Assembly: GCA_963719805.1 (NCBI GenBank)
Contig: CAVRDF010000008.1
Coordinates: forward strand, 124,001-188,000
Direction of reading: 5' to 3'
DNA: 64,000 bases
Origin: JAMXLO01 sp963719805
GTDB taxonomy: Bacteria > Pseudomonadota > Alphaproteobacteria > Acetobacterales > Acetobacteraceae
Under the pieces are notes generated by a model, which did not search any database, had not been told where the DNA came from, and saw nothing but the letters and a program-made list of their open reading frames with translations. The translations under genes and the position numbers were made by a program. Shown in pieces: positions 25,846 to 34,281 of the stretch (position 1 is the stretch's first letter; every line of letters starts with the position of its first letter).

Positions 25846-26367
25846 TTAGGCTGACTTGGCGAACTTTTCCATCGCCAAGCTGACCCGCGCCGTCAGCGGC
25901 GCAAGCGTCTGCTCGGTCAGCTTCAGCGACGCATCGGTCAGCTTACCCAACTCGGCCAGTGTCTTCTCCATCGCCGAACGCGCCAGGCCGGACTGGAGCT
26001 CGAACGCGTCCTTCAGGGACTTCACCGAGGTAAGAGCCTTGAACATCGACATCGTTTCATCGAGCGATGCCTGAGCGTTCGCAGCGATCTGCTTGCCGAT
26101 ATCTTGCACGCCGGCCGCCCAGATCTGACCGGACTTCACCATTGCCTCGACATTGCCCTGACTGAACGCCACCAGCTCTTCGGCTGTCTTCATTGCCTTT
26201 TCCATGCCTTCCTTCACCTTTGCCTGTGTGTCGGCGAGCCCTGCGGCCGCCTTTGCCATTCCGTCCTTCAGGCCCGAGACCGTTTGCTCGAATCCCTTGC
26301 TCGCCGCGCCCACCGCCTGCTCCTCCGCCGCGATTGTCGCTTCGATCATCTTCGGCTTACTGGTCAT
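25846..26367 (-). CDS. Phasin family protein (1 of 2)
   Basis: A 173-residue helical, alanine- and lysine-rich protein with the phasin pattern (EELVAFSQGNVEAMVKSGQIWAAG, then an amphipathic ALTSVKSLKDAFELQSGLAR stretch). Phasins coat polyhydroxyalkanoate granules. The frame reaches back to 26487, but the ATG at 26367 has a CAGGAGA site and a normal N-terminus. A palindrome 133-147 bases upstream shares a 10-base core with the region upstream of the second phasin at 35177. Confidence 0.9.
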   Translation of the reverse strand: MTSKPKMIEATIAAEEQAVGAASKGFEQTVSGLKDGMAKAAAGLADTQAKVKEGMEKAMKTAEELVAFSQGNVEAMVKSGQIWAAGVQDIGKQIAANAQASLDETMSMFKALTSVKSLKDAFELQSGLARSAMEKTLAELGKLTDASLKLTEQTLAPLTARVSLAMEKFAKSA

Positions 26368-26684
26368 CCACTGTTCTCCTGCACGGACAGCCCGCCTGTT
26401 CACGGGTTGTCGATCGACCGGGGGTTTGCCTGAACCGTTTTGCTGCAATGCAGCACAAACCCGATATACGCCCGCCTCCCGGCGCAATCAAGCAGTTTAT
26501 TGTGCGGTGCACAAAAATACTCAGAGACGTCGCGGGCCCTCGAAACACAACCTCGGAAAGCACGCGGATGTGCAAGGATCCCCCTGTAACCCTTTCAGTT
26601 TTTGATCTTTTGTGAGGATTTCATCTGGACAGACGAAGCGGCGCACAACTAAAATTCGAGCCGACAGCCAGGCAGGAGCAAGGG
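26368..26684. other. Divergent intergenic region between phasin and carboxypeptidase genes
   Basis: About 317 bases without a credible gene. It contains the inverted repeat at 26500-26514 and an AT-rich stretch near 26594-26617 (TTTCAGTTTTTGATCTTTTG) that may belong to the carboxypeptidase promoter. No RNA gene is recognisable. Confidence 0.5.
26500..26514. promoter_or_regulatory. Inverted repeat TTGTGC-GGT-GCACAA, possible PhaR-type operator
   Basis: A perfect 6-base inverted repeat with a three-base spacer, upstream of the first phasin gene. The core GTGCGGTGCA recurs exactly at 35136-35145 upstream of the second phasin gene. PhaR repressors of PHA metabolism recognise TGC-N3/4-GCA type sites, so a PhaR operator is a reasonable inference. 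The phaR gene is not in the window. Confidence 0.55.
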
Positions 26685-27902
26685 ATGGTCGGTTCGGCGG
26701 GCCGAGCACGCAAATATATAAGTCGTCTGGCGCTTATGGCAGGCGTCGGTGCGAGTCTCTCGGTCGCCCTCAGTCCGGCTGCGCAGGCACAAATTGGTTC
26801 GGACCGGTACAGCTCGATCGTGGTCGACGCAGCGACCGGCAACGTGCTCGAACAGGCAAATCCTGACGCGCCCCGCCATCCAGCCAGTCTCGCCAAGCTG
26901 ATGACGCTTTACATGGTGTTCGAGGCATTGCGCGACCGCCGGATCAGCCTGAACGAGATGGTTCCTGTTTCCGCTCACGCTGCCTCGATGGAGCCATCAA
27001 AACTCGGTCTCCTCCCAAGCACACGCATCACGGTCGAGGAAGCGATCCTGGGCCTGGTGACCAAGTCAGCCAACGATGCGGCGGCGGCGCTAGGCGAGTT
27101 GCTTGGCGGCTCCGAGGATCGCTTCGCTCAAATGATGACGCTGCGGGCCCGGGCTCTCGGAATGGCGCACAGCACATTCACCAATGCTTCAGGTCTGCCA
27201 GACCCGGACGAATGGTCCACCGCCCGTGACCTTGCCATCCTGGCGCGGCACTTGCTGACCGATTTTCCCAATAACTACGCTTATTTCAGCACGCCGAGCT
27301 TCACGTTCCAGCGGCGGATCATCTTCAACCACGACGGTATGCTGCGTTCGTATCCGGGCGCGGATGGCATGAAGACCGGCTACACCGAGGCTTCCGGCCA
27401 TAACCTGGTCACCAGCGCCGTGCATAGCGGCGTGCGGCTGATTGGCGTCGTGCTTGGTGCAGGCTCCAACCCCGAGCGCGACGTGCATATGGCCTTGCTG
27501 CTCAACGAGGGCTTCGAGCAGATGGGGGTGCCACCAGAGCAACGCACCTTGGTTGCCAACCGCATGCCGTCACTGGTGAGCACAGCACACGCTGCGACAC
27601 TCACTGAACCGCCAATACGTATGGCTTCACGCACAAAGTCACTCAATGCCGCATGGAGCATTCAGGTTGGCAGCTACGGAAATGAGAAGGTCGCGCGGAA
27701 TGCCGCCGTGGCGGCGCGGCAGGCCGCCGACGGCGGCGACGCGCATATAGAGGGGATCAGCCAGCACGGGCACAGGATCTGGCGCGCCCAGGTCACTGGC
27801 CTGACCGCTCCTGAGGCGCAGAGCGCCTGCTCGGCATTGCGTCGTCGCGCTCCCTGTATCGTTCTACGGCCGGACCAGCGGCAGCTAGCGAGTAGCAACT
27901 AG
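26685..27902 (+). CDS. D-alanyl-D-alanine carboxypeptidase (DacA/PBP5-like) with SPOR domain
   Basis: A 405-residue exported S11-family peptidoglycan carboxypeptidase. A signal peptide ends at AAQAQ. The active-site triad of motifs is present: S-x-x-K in HPASLAKLM, S-x-N in KSANDAA and K-T-G in DGMKTGYT. Instead of the PBP5 C-terminal amphipathic anchor, the last about 80 residues form a SPOR-like domain (AWSIQVGSYGNEKVARNAA), which binds denuded septal glycan. It trims the terminal D-Ala of pentapeptides in the periplasm, probably at division sites. Its 3' end overlaps the convergent rpiA end by 18 bases. Confidence 0.94.
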   Translation: MVGSAGRARKYISRLALMAGVGASLSVALSPAAQAQIGSDRYSSIVVDAATGNVLEQANPDAPRHPASLAKLMTLYMVFEALRDRRISLNEMVPVSAHAASMEPSKLGLLPSTRITVEEAILGLVTKSANDAAAALGELLGGSEDRFAQMMTLRARALGMAHSTFTNASGLPDPDEWSTARDLAILARHLLTDFPNNYAYFSTPSFTFQRRIIFNHDGMLRSYPGADGMKTGYTEASGHNLVTSAVHSGVRLIGVVLGAGSNPERDVHMALLLNEGFEQMGVPPEQRTLVANRMPSLVSTAHAATLTEPPIRMASRTKSLNAAWSIQVGSYGNEKVARNAAVAARQAADGGDAHIEGISQHGHRIWRAQVTGLTAPEAQSACSALRRRAPCIVLRPDQRQLASSN

Positions 27903-28571
27903 CTCGCAAACACCGTTTTCGTCGGCCACCAGCACGAGGCTGGCCATGCCGATGAATAGCCCCACGTCCACCACTCCAGTGACTTGACGCAGCGTCTGCT
28001 CGAGGCGAGCCGGTTCGTCGATTGCACCGAATGCACAATCCAGGATCAGGTTGCCGCCATCAGTGCGAAATGCCCGGTCGCCGTCCTGCCGTAGCACTGG
28101 CGCGGTGCCGAATTGCCGGAGCCGGGTTACCGTCGTCTCCCAGCCGAACGGAACGACCTCCACCGGCAGCGGTGCGGTCAGGCCTAGCCGCTCCACCAGC
28201 TTCTGGCCGTCCGCCACGATCACCAGCCGCTCGGAGGCAGCGGCGACGATTTTTTCCCGCAGCAAAGCACCGCCCAATCCCTTGATCAGGCTGAGCGTGT
28301 CCCGCTGGATTTCATCCGCTCCGTCAATCGTCAGATCCAGCCGGGGATGCTTGGTGAAGTCCGTGAGCGGGATGCCGCCGGCGCGCGCCTGAGCGCCGCT
28401 GCGTTCGGAAGTGGGGATCGCGACGATCTGCAACCCCTCGCGAACCCGGCGAATCAACGCCTCGATGGCGAAGTAAGCGGTGGAACCGGTGCCTAGGCCC
28501 ACTGCCATGCCGTCCTTCACCAACTCCGCTGCTGCTTCCCCTGCCGCGCGCTTTTGCCCATCACGATCCAT
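27885..28571 (-). other. rpiA: RpiA module with its own probable start codon
   Basis: The last 228 residues of the joined frame, starting MDRDGQKRAAGEAA, have the normal start, length and motifs of ribose-5-phosphate isomerase A (GTGSTA for phosphate binding, DGADE with the catalytic aspartates, KGLGGALLREK with the catalytic lysine region). RpiA interconverts ribose-5-phosphate and ribulose-5-phosphate in the pentose phosphate pathway. It may be translated separately from the ATG at 28571. Confidence 0.85.
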
Positions 28572-29501
28572 GCGAAGAGTAGATAGCCCCAGACGCTCCG
28601 GCGGGAAATACAGCGACATGAAGGCATGGCAGTCACGGGCCGGGACTTTTTGCCGCCAGGCAGTAGGGACGAAATCGACGAAATGCGGCGCCAGCGATCC
28701 CGGGCAATAGTGCGTCACCAATGACCGGCGCGGCCCACCGGCAGTGATAGCACTGCCGCCATGTGGCAGATCGGCGTGCCAGAGCAGCGCATCCCCTTTG
28801 CGCGCCAAGAATCGGCGTTCCGGCAGTCCGCGCGACTGAATCTGCCTCGTGAGTGACCGCAAGTGCTCTTTGTGCGGCGCATGACCGTCACGCTGCGGGT
28901 TCCAATGCTTCGATATGCCGCCGGCATACGGATGATCAGGGATGCGGTGTCCAGCCGGATAGTAGATCAGTTCGCCGCTTCCCGGCGTCACGTCCTGCAG
29001 GGCGATCCAGCAGGCGGCCAGCCTCAGAGGGGCGTCCTTGACCACCACGTAAGCGGTGTCCTGATGCACTGCTTGGCTAGAACCTACCTCGAAATGCAGA
29101 CTCTGGAACGCCAGTGCTGGCTCGCCGAACAGCGCCATGAGGAACCGTGATACCAAAGGCGCGAAGCACAGATCCTGGCCGTGCGGCGTGAGCATCACCG
29201 TGTCGAGCACCTTGGCCCCGGGAATCAGGGCTTTCTGGAGAACAAACGGTTGTTGCCCGCTCCCGTCTCCCGCCTCGATCCGCAATGCCCCCGGCGTCGC
29301 CGCTGCCACCTCGTATTCGCGCAAATACGCGTCGATGACGGTATCATCCACCGCCTGTTCGATGATGACATATCCATCGCGAATGAACCGGGCCATCCGG
29401 TCCCGCAGCGAGCTGTCACCAATACAGGCCAGCTGGCCCGCGACAGCATCGGCATCAGTATCGTCGATCCATAACCCGCCGAACTTGCTGAAATACGCCA
29501 T
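27885..29501 (-). CDS. rpiA: Single reading frame joining a PhyH dioxygenase to ribose-5-phosphate isomerase A
   Basis: A 538-codon frame. Residues 1 to about 310 are a phytanoyl-CoA dioxygenase (PhyH)-like Fe(II)/2OG enzyme: FIRDGYVIIEQAV, H-x-D in AVHQDTAYVVV, and the distal histidine in GDALLWHADLPHGGS. From the internal ATG at 28571 the protein is a complete RpiA with VGLGTGST, IDGADEI and LIKGLGGALLREK. I know no family with this fusion. Read one frame over, the DNA at the junction gives a TGA stop that overlaps the RpiA ATG (ATGGATCGTGA), so the join may come from a single-base error that removed the PhyH stop. Confidence 0.8.
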   Translation of the reverse strand: MAYFSKFGGLWIDDTDADAVAGQLACIGDSSLRDRMARFIRDGYVIIEQAVDDTVIDAYLREYEVAAATPGALRIEAGDGSGQQPFVLQKALIPGAKVLDTVMLTPHGQDLCFAPLVSRFLMALFGEPALAFQSLHFEVGSSQAVHQDTAYVVVKDAPLRLAACWIALQDVTPGSGELIYYPAGHRIPDHPYAGGISKHWNPQRDGHAPHKEHLRSLTRQIQSRGLPERRFLARKGDALLWHADLPHGGSAITAGGPRRSLVTHYCPGSLAPHFVDFVPTAWRQKVPARDCHAFMSLYFPPERLGLSTLRMDRDGQKRAAGEAAAELVKDGMAVGLGTGSTAYFAIEALIRRVREGLQIVAIPTSERSGAQARAGGIPLTDFTKHPRLDLTIDGADEIQRDTLSLIKGLGGALLREKIVAAASERLVIVADGQKLVERLGLTAPLPVEVVPFGWETTVTRLRQFGTAPVLRQDGDRAFRTDGGNLILDCAFGAIDEPARLEQTLRQVTGVVDVGLFIGMASLVLVADENGVCELVATR

Positions 29502-29694
29502 CGCGCGACATCAGCCGCGTTTGGCTAATGAAATGCTAACCGCGCGGTCCCCACACCTTGCCCGGCCCAGCCGAAGGCTAGCGGCGAGCACGCCGGCCGC
29601 CCTGCTGCGCCAAACGGTCTTGCACGCAGCCGCGCGGTTGCGCATGTTTCGTTCTACCGCGGCAGCGCCGCTGGAAGCCTGGAGCATAGTATCG

Positions 29695-30489
29695 ATGGAC
29701 GGCGGAACCGACGCGAGACGCATCACGATCCACGCCCCGGAGGACTTTGCCGGGATGCGCGCCGCCGGGCAGCTTGCCGCCGAAACGCTGGACATGATCA
29801 CGCAGCATGTCCGTCCAGGGGTCACAACGACGGCACTCGACCGGATCTGCCATGACTTCATCACTGCGCACGGCGCGATTCCGGCACCGCTGAACTATCG
29901 TGGCTATCCGAAATCCATCTGCACGTCGATCAACCATGTCGTCTGTCACGGGATTCCGAGTGAGCGGAAGCTGGAGAACGGAGACATCCTCAATATCGAC
30001 GTCACGGTGATCCTGAACGGCTGGCACGGCGATTCATCGCGGATGTATGCAGCGGGCACCGCCTCTACCCGGGCGCGCAATCTGATCACGGTCACCTACG
30101 AAGCGATGATGCGCGGGGTGAATGCGGTGAAGCCGGGCGTGACGCTGGGCGACATCGGCCATGTGATCCAGAACTATGTTGAAGCGCAACGCTTCAGCGT
30201 GGTGCGCGATTTCTGCGGCCACGGCATCGGCCGGCGCTTCCACGAACCACCGAACGTGCTGCATTTTGGCAAGCCTGGAGAAGGCCCGGTATTGCGTTCC
30301 GGTATGTTTTTCACGATCGAACCGATGGTCAACGCCGGACGCCCCGAGGTGAAGGTACTGGACGACGGCTGGACCGCCGTGACACGCGATCGCAGCCTGT
30401 CCGCACAGTTCGAGCACATGATCGGCGTGACCGAGAGCGGCTGCGAGATCTTCACCCTTTCGCCTGCCGGCATCGGCAAGCCCACCTGA
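29695..30489 (+). CDS. map: Methionine aminopeptidase, type I
   Basis: A 264-residue cytosolic metallopeptidase that removes the initiator methionine. The five metal ligands are seen in order: Asp in NIDVTVI, Asp in HGDSSRM, His in CGHGIGR, Glu in FTIEPMV and Glu in QFEHMIG. The substrate-positioning histidine region is VVCHGIP. The frame runs upstream to 29137 across the divergent PhyH gene, so I use the ATG at 29695 (weak GGAG upstream); an ATG at 29644 is possible. Confidence 0.95.
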   Translation: MDGGTDARRITIHAPEDFAGMRAAGQLAAETLDMITQHVRPGVTTTALDRICHDFITAHGAIPAPLNYRGYPKSICTSINHVVCHGIPSERKLENGDILNIDVTVILNGWHGDSSRMYAAGTASTRARNLITVTYEAMMRGVNAVKPGVTLGDIGHVIQNYVEAQRFSVVRDFCGHGIGRRFHEPPNVLHFGKPGEGPVLRSGMFFTIEPMVNAGRPEVKVLDDGWTAVTRDRSLSAQFEHMIGVTESGCEIFTLSPAGIGKPT

Positions 30490-30532
30490 TCAGCCTTACC
30501 CGGGCAAAGATCGAACCCCAAGGAGGAACGCG

Positions 30533-30943
30533 ATGAACGATCATGTCACTGCCGCACCAACAATGAAGCTCGCGGTGGCCACGACTGAGAATGCCAATTA
30601 CGTCGCGGGCCGGCGCGCCTTCTTCAAGTATCGCGATCTTGGCGTGACGGACGGCACCAACGGCATGATGCGCGCCCAGGTGACCTCGGCTGAGCAAGGC
30701 ATGTCGCAGCCGACTGGCTGGCACATCCACAAATGCGATGCGCAGTTCGTCTATGTGCTGAGTGGCTGGCTCGATCTTGAGTTCGCCGACAGAAAGGTGC
30801 GCATCAAGGCCGGCGATTCGATCATGATCCCCGGCCACACGCCACATAACGAGACCGGTACCTCCGAGACCTTCGAACTACTCGAATTGTCAGTGCCGGC
30901 GCAGATGGGAACCGAACCCTGCGATCCACCGCCGGGACATTAA
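30533..30943 (+). CDS. Small cupin-domain protein
   Basis: A 136-residue protein with a single cupin barrel. Motif 1 is GWHIHKCDAQFVYVLSGWLDLEF and motif 2 is AGDSIMIPGHTPHNE, supplying two or three histidine ligands for a metal. An AGGAGG site precedes the ATG. It lies 43 bases after map on the same strand. The family is too broad for a function. Confidence 0.85.
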   Translation: MNDHVTAAPTMKLAVATTENANYVAGRRAFFKYRDLGVTDGTNGMMRAQVTSAEQGMSQPTGWHIHKCDAQFVYVLSGWLDLEFADRKVRIKAGDSIMIPGHTPHNETGTSETFELLELSVPAQMGTEPCDPPPGH

Positions 30944-30977
30944 CCTCGGCTCAAGCCACCTTCGCCATTCTGGCGGA

Positions 30978-31694
30978 GTGACGACAGACCTATTCGAACT
31001 GGCTCCGCCGCAGGACGCGGACGATACGGCTGGCGCGGCCGGGCACCGGCAGCGGCTACGCGCCCGCTTTCTCGCCGCGGGTCCCGAGGCGCTCGCCGAC
31101 CATGAAGTCCTCGAGCTCTTGCTGTTCGCGTTGCCGCGGCGTGACACCAAGCCCCTCGCGCGCATGCTTCTGGCGCGCTTCGGCAGTTTCGCCGGCGCGA
31201 TCGCCGCCCCTGCGCAGGACCTGCGCGCCGTCGAGGGACTTGGCGAAGCCGGGGTCGCATCGTTGAAGCTGGTGCATGCTGCCGCTTTGCGACTGTTGCG
31301 CGCCGACATTCTCGACCAGCCAGTGCTCGGCCACTGGGACAGGTTAATGGAATACCTCCAGGCCGAACTTTCGCGCGAGCGCATCGAGCAGTTCCGTGTG
31401 CTGTTCCTCGACAACCGCAACCGCCTCATTGCCGACGAAGCACAGCAGCGTGGCACGGTGAACCACACGCCAGTCTACCCGCGCGAGGTTGCCAAGCGTG
31501 CGCTTGAGCTGCACGCGACCGCGCTCATTCTGGTGCACAATCATCCGAGCGGCGATCCAACGCCCTCTGGCGACGATCTCACCATGACACATCACATCCA
31601 TGCGGCAGCCGCCGCGCTATCCATCGTGCTGCACGACCATATCGTCATCGGCAACGGCCGTCTGTTCAGCTTCCGGCGCGAAGGGCTGCTATAG
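30978..31694 (+). CDS. radC: RadC family (JAB/MPN domain) protein
   Basis: A 238-residue protein starting at GTG behind a GGCGGA site. The N-terminal part has a helix-hairpin-helix-like segment (LRAVEGLGEAGVASLKL). The C-terminal half is the JAB1/MPN metalloprotease-like fold with LILVHNHPSGDPTPSGDD, the zinc motif H-x-H-x7-D. RadC was once linked to DNA repair, but its biochemical role is not settled. It converges on the TauD gene with eight bases between the stops. Confidence 0.93.
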   Translation: MTTDLFELAPPQDADDTAGAAGHRQRLRARFLAAGPEALADHEVLELLLFALPRRDTKPLARMLLARFGSFAGAIAAPAQDLRAVEGLGEAGVASLKLVHAAALRLLRADILDQPVLGHWDRLMEYLQAELSRERIEQFRVLFLDNRNRLIADEAQQRGTVNHTPVYPREVAKRALELHATALILVHNHPSGDPTPSGDDLTMTHHIHAAAAALSIVLHDHIVIGNGRLFSFRREGLL

Positions 31695-31702
31695 CGGCAG
31701 GA

Positions 31703-32527
31703 CTAGGTCACTGCTCCGCCCGCCAAAGTGATCCGCTGCATGACGCGGCGCTGACCGGCGTAGTCATTCACCGCGTAGTGTTGCACACAGCGATTGTCCC
31801 AGATCGCCAATGCGCCTGGGGTCCAGCGGAACCGGCAGGTGAATTCCGGCCGGATCTGATGACGGAACAGGAACTCCAGTAGTGGCGCGCTCTCGTCTTC
31901 CGTCATGCCGGCGAAACTCACCGTATGCGCACGATTCACGTACAGCACCTTGCGTCCCGTTTCCGGATGCGTTCGCACCGCCGGATGCTCGGCAACCAAA
32001 AGCTTGCGTGCCTCGGCGCTGCCGTCCGAACGGATACGATCCTCGCGGGTCCGGCTGGCGTCGGCCTTCGCCGAACTGGCGACACCGTGCATCTTGCTCA
32101 GCAGCCCACGCAGCTTTTCTGACAGCGTGTCGTAGGCAAGGTACTGATTGGCGAACAGTGTGTCACCGCCGGCCTCCGGCACTTCGCGCGCCACCAGCAG
32201 CGTCGCCATCGGTGGTTCCTGCAGGTAGGTGGTGTCCGAATGCCACACGCCGCCGAAGTTGATCTTTTCGTTTTCCAGCTTCGCCACATTGATGATCTCG
32301 GGGAAGCCTTCGATTCCCTTGACGAAGGGATATTCAATCGGCCTGCCGAACCGCCGTGCCGCTGCCAGAAAGCGCTCAGGCGGCAGGTCTTGATTGCGGA
32401 AAAAGATCACCAGATGGTCGAGCAGTGCTTGGCGGATCTCGGCAATTGCCCCCTCGGACAAATCTGCCGACAGGTCAACATCGTGCAATTCGGCACCCAG
32501 CGCTCCGCCAATCCGACTGATCCGCAT
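31703..32527 (-). CDS. TauD/TfdA family Fe(II)/2-oxoglutarate dioxygenase (2 of 4)
   Basis: A 274-residue dioxygenase. H-x-D occurs in VWHSDTTY, the distal His in WDNRCVQHYAVNDY, and the 2OG arginine in QRRVMQRITL. HPAVRTHPETGRKVLYVN is the conserved core. It is the last gene of a minus-strand run with a cyclase-family hydrolase, an intradiol dioxygenase and another TauD, one base after the hydrolase stop. Substrate unknown; a role on aryloxy or phenoxy acids before ring cleavage would fit the context but is inference. Confidence 0.9.
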   Translation of the reverse strand: MRISRIGGALGAELHDVDLSADLSEGAIAEIRQALLDHLVIFFRNQDLPPERFLAAARRFGRPIEYPFVKGIEGFPEIINVAKLENEKINFGGVWHSDTTYLQEPPMATLLVAREVPEAGGDTLFANQYLAYDTLSEKLRGLLSKMHGVASSAKADASRTREDRIRSDGSAEARKLLVAEHPAVRTHPETGRKVLYVNRAHTVSFAGMTEDESAPLLEFLFRHQIRPEFTCRFRWTPGALAIWDNRCVQHYAVNDYAGQRRVMQRITLAGGAVT

Positions 32528-32528
32528 T

Positions 32529-33326
32529 TCAACCGTCCTGTTCGTCGATGATCGCGACGGCGCGTGTCCATCCTGCAGACGCGCGATGCACTTTCACCGG
32601 AAAGCACACCACCTGAAATCCGTCCGCCGGCAGCTGTTCCAGATTATGCAGCTTCTCCAGATGCGAATAGCCGATTTCACGCCCCGCTCGATGACCCTCC
32701 CAGATTAAACCCGCGTCGCCGGTTTCGGCGACCTTCCGCCGTGTGTGCGAGAAGGGTGCATCCCAGCTCCAGCCATCAGTGCCGACAAGGCGCACACCGC
32801 GCTCCAGCAACCAGAGTGTCGCCGCCTTGCCCATGCCGCAGCCGGAATCGACGTAATCGTCGTCGCCGTACTCAGCGCCCGCGGACGTGTTGACCACCAC
32901 GATCTCCAGCGGCTTAACGGCGTGGCCGATACGCTTGAGTTCCGCTTCAACGTCACCCGGTGTGGCGACGTAGCCATCCGGAAGATGACGGAAGTCCAGC
33001 TTCACCGCCGGCTGGAAACACCAGTCCAGCGGCACTTCGTCGATCCGCCACGACGGCTCGCCGCCTGGCTTCAGCCGATGATTCATCGAGGAGAAATAGT
33101 GATACGGTGCATCGAGATGGGTGCCGTTGTGCGTACTGATCGTGACGCGCTCGACCGCGGCATATTCGCCGTCGGGCAATTGATCCACACCGATGCCCAT
33201 ATACTGCGCCATCGCAGGCGCGGTCATGTGGTGATCGAGATATTCGATCTGTGGCAACATATGCGGCGGATCGCTCTTGATCCCAGCTTTCAACGGCGAC
33301 GAGATATCGATCAGGCGACGCGGCAT
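32529..33326 (-). CDS. Cyclase / kynurenine-formamidase family hydrolase
   Basis: A 265-residue metal-dependent hydrolase of the cyclase family (PF04199 type). The signature TISTHNGTHLDAPYHYF supplies the H-x-G-T-H-x-D metal motif, and GTDGWSWDAPF and EGHRAGREIGYSHLEKL complete the active site. Relatives hydrolyse N-formylkynurenine, isatin or cyclic imides and lactones. The ATG overlaps the stop of the intradiol dioxygenase (TAATG), so it may hydrolyse a lactone or amide made from the ring-cleavage product. Confidence 0.88.
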   Translation of the reverse strand: MPRRLIDISSPLKAGIKSDPPHMLPQIEYLDHHMTAPAMAQYMGIGVDQLPDGEYAAVERVTISTHNGTHLDAPYHYFSSMNHRLKPGGEPSWRIDEVPLDWCFQPAVKLDFRHLPDGYVATPGDVEAELKRIGHAVKPLEIVVVNTSAGAEYGDDDYVDSGCGMGKAATLWLLERGVRLVGTDGWSWDAPFSHTRRKVAETGDAGLIWEGHRAGREIGYSHLEKLHNLEQLPADGFQVVCFPVKVHRASAGWTRAVAIIDEQDG

Positions 33327-34231
33327 TACTCCGCGGCTTTCATCAGCTTCGATGGATCAGCACCGACGCGGCCGCTATCCCCGGCTTCGGCGTGCGCCAG
33401 TCGGAAGTCGTAGCGCACTGCGTTCAGCCCAGGGATCGGGCAGTCCGGATCTTCCTTCGCGCCGACCACCAGCGACCCCGACACACCGAACACCGTGTCG
33501 GAATCAATGTGCTCGTCATCGCCAAAATACAGCGCGGTGACCAGCTCGCGGTATCCGTCACCATCGATAAGGAAATGAATATGCGACGGACGGAAGCCGT
33601 GGCGGTTCTGCTGGCGCACCATCTCGCCCACCGGTCCATCCATCGGAATGGAATAGCCGAGCGGACGCACCGTGCGGAAATGGTAGTTGCCGGCCGCGTC
33701 GGCGCGGAAGTTCGCCCGCAGGTCCATCATCTCCGCGGCGTTTTCTGCCTGCAGATCGTAGAGCCCGTGTTCGCTGGTCTGCCAAACCTGCACGAGGGCA
33801 TTCGGTACAGCCTTGCCGTCATTGTCGGTCACGCGGCCATACACCACGATCTCGGGGATCGACGGCTTGGCCACGATGCTGGCGCCGAGCGGCAATTCCG
33901 GCGCGCCCTCACGATAGAATGGCCCGAGCAGGCTGCTCTGCGTGCCAAGCTCCCGCGCCTTCGTGTCGTGCATCGCATTGACCAATGCGCTGATGCCCAG
34001 CACGTCGGCCAGCAAGATGAATTCCTGGCGGAATGGTGTGCACGCCTGGCCCACAGCGGTAAGGAACTGAATGCCGGTTAGCCATTCCTGCGGCGTCAGG
34101 CGAACGTCCCGCGCGAAAGCGTGCAGATGCCGCACCGCGGCATCCATGATCTCCTTCAGCCGCGGGTCCGGCGTGTTCGCCATCTGCGCCAGCGCTGCCT
34201 CGGTGACGCTGTTTTCATCCAGGTCCTGCAT
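33326..34231 (-). CDS. Intradiol ring-cleavage dioxygenase, hydroxyquinol/catechol 1,2-dioxygenase-like
   Basis: A 301-residue non-heme Fe(III) enzyme. It has the helical N-terminal dimerisation domain (residues 20-110, VRLTPQEWLTGIQFL, GISALVNAM) and the beta-sandwich catalytic domain. The four iron ligands are apparent: Tyr in HGLYDL, Tyr in PLGYSIP, and two histidines in RPSHIHFLI. LLGPFYREGAPELP is diagnostic. Such enzymes open catechol or hydroxyquinol to muconates or maleylacetate. The ATG at 34231 has an AGGAG site; the longer upstream frame would overlap the TauD gene. It is coupled to the hydrolase downstream. Confidence 0.92.
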   Translation of the reverse strand: MQDLDENSVTEAALAQMANTPDPRLKEIMDAAVRHLHAFARDVRLTPQEWLTGIQFLTAVGQACTPFRQEFILLADVLGISALVNAMHDTKARELGTQSSLLGPFYREGAPELPLGASIVAKPSIPEIVVYGRVTDNDGKAVPNALVQVWQTSEHGLYDLQAENAAEMMDLRANFRADAAGNYHFRTVRPLGYSIPMDGPVGEMVRQQNRHGFRPSHIHFLIDGDGYRELVTALYFGDDEHIDSDTVFGVSGSLVVGAKEDPDCPIPGLNAVRYDFRLAHAEAGDSGRVGADPSKLMKAAE

Positions 34232-34281
34232 CGGACGCTCCTGTCCTTTGATCCGCTCAGCATACGGCAAGCCGGGATACC

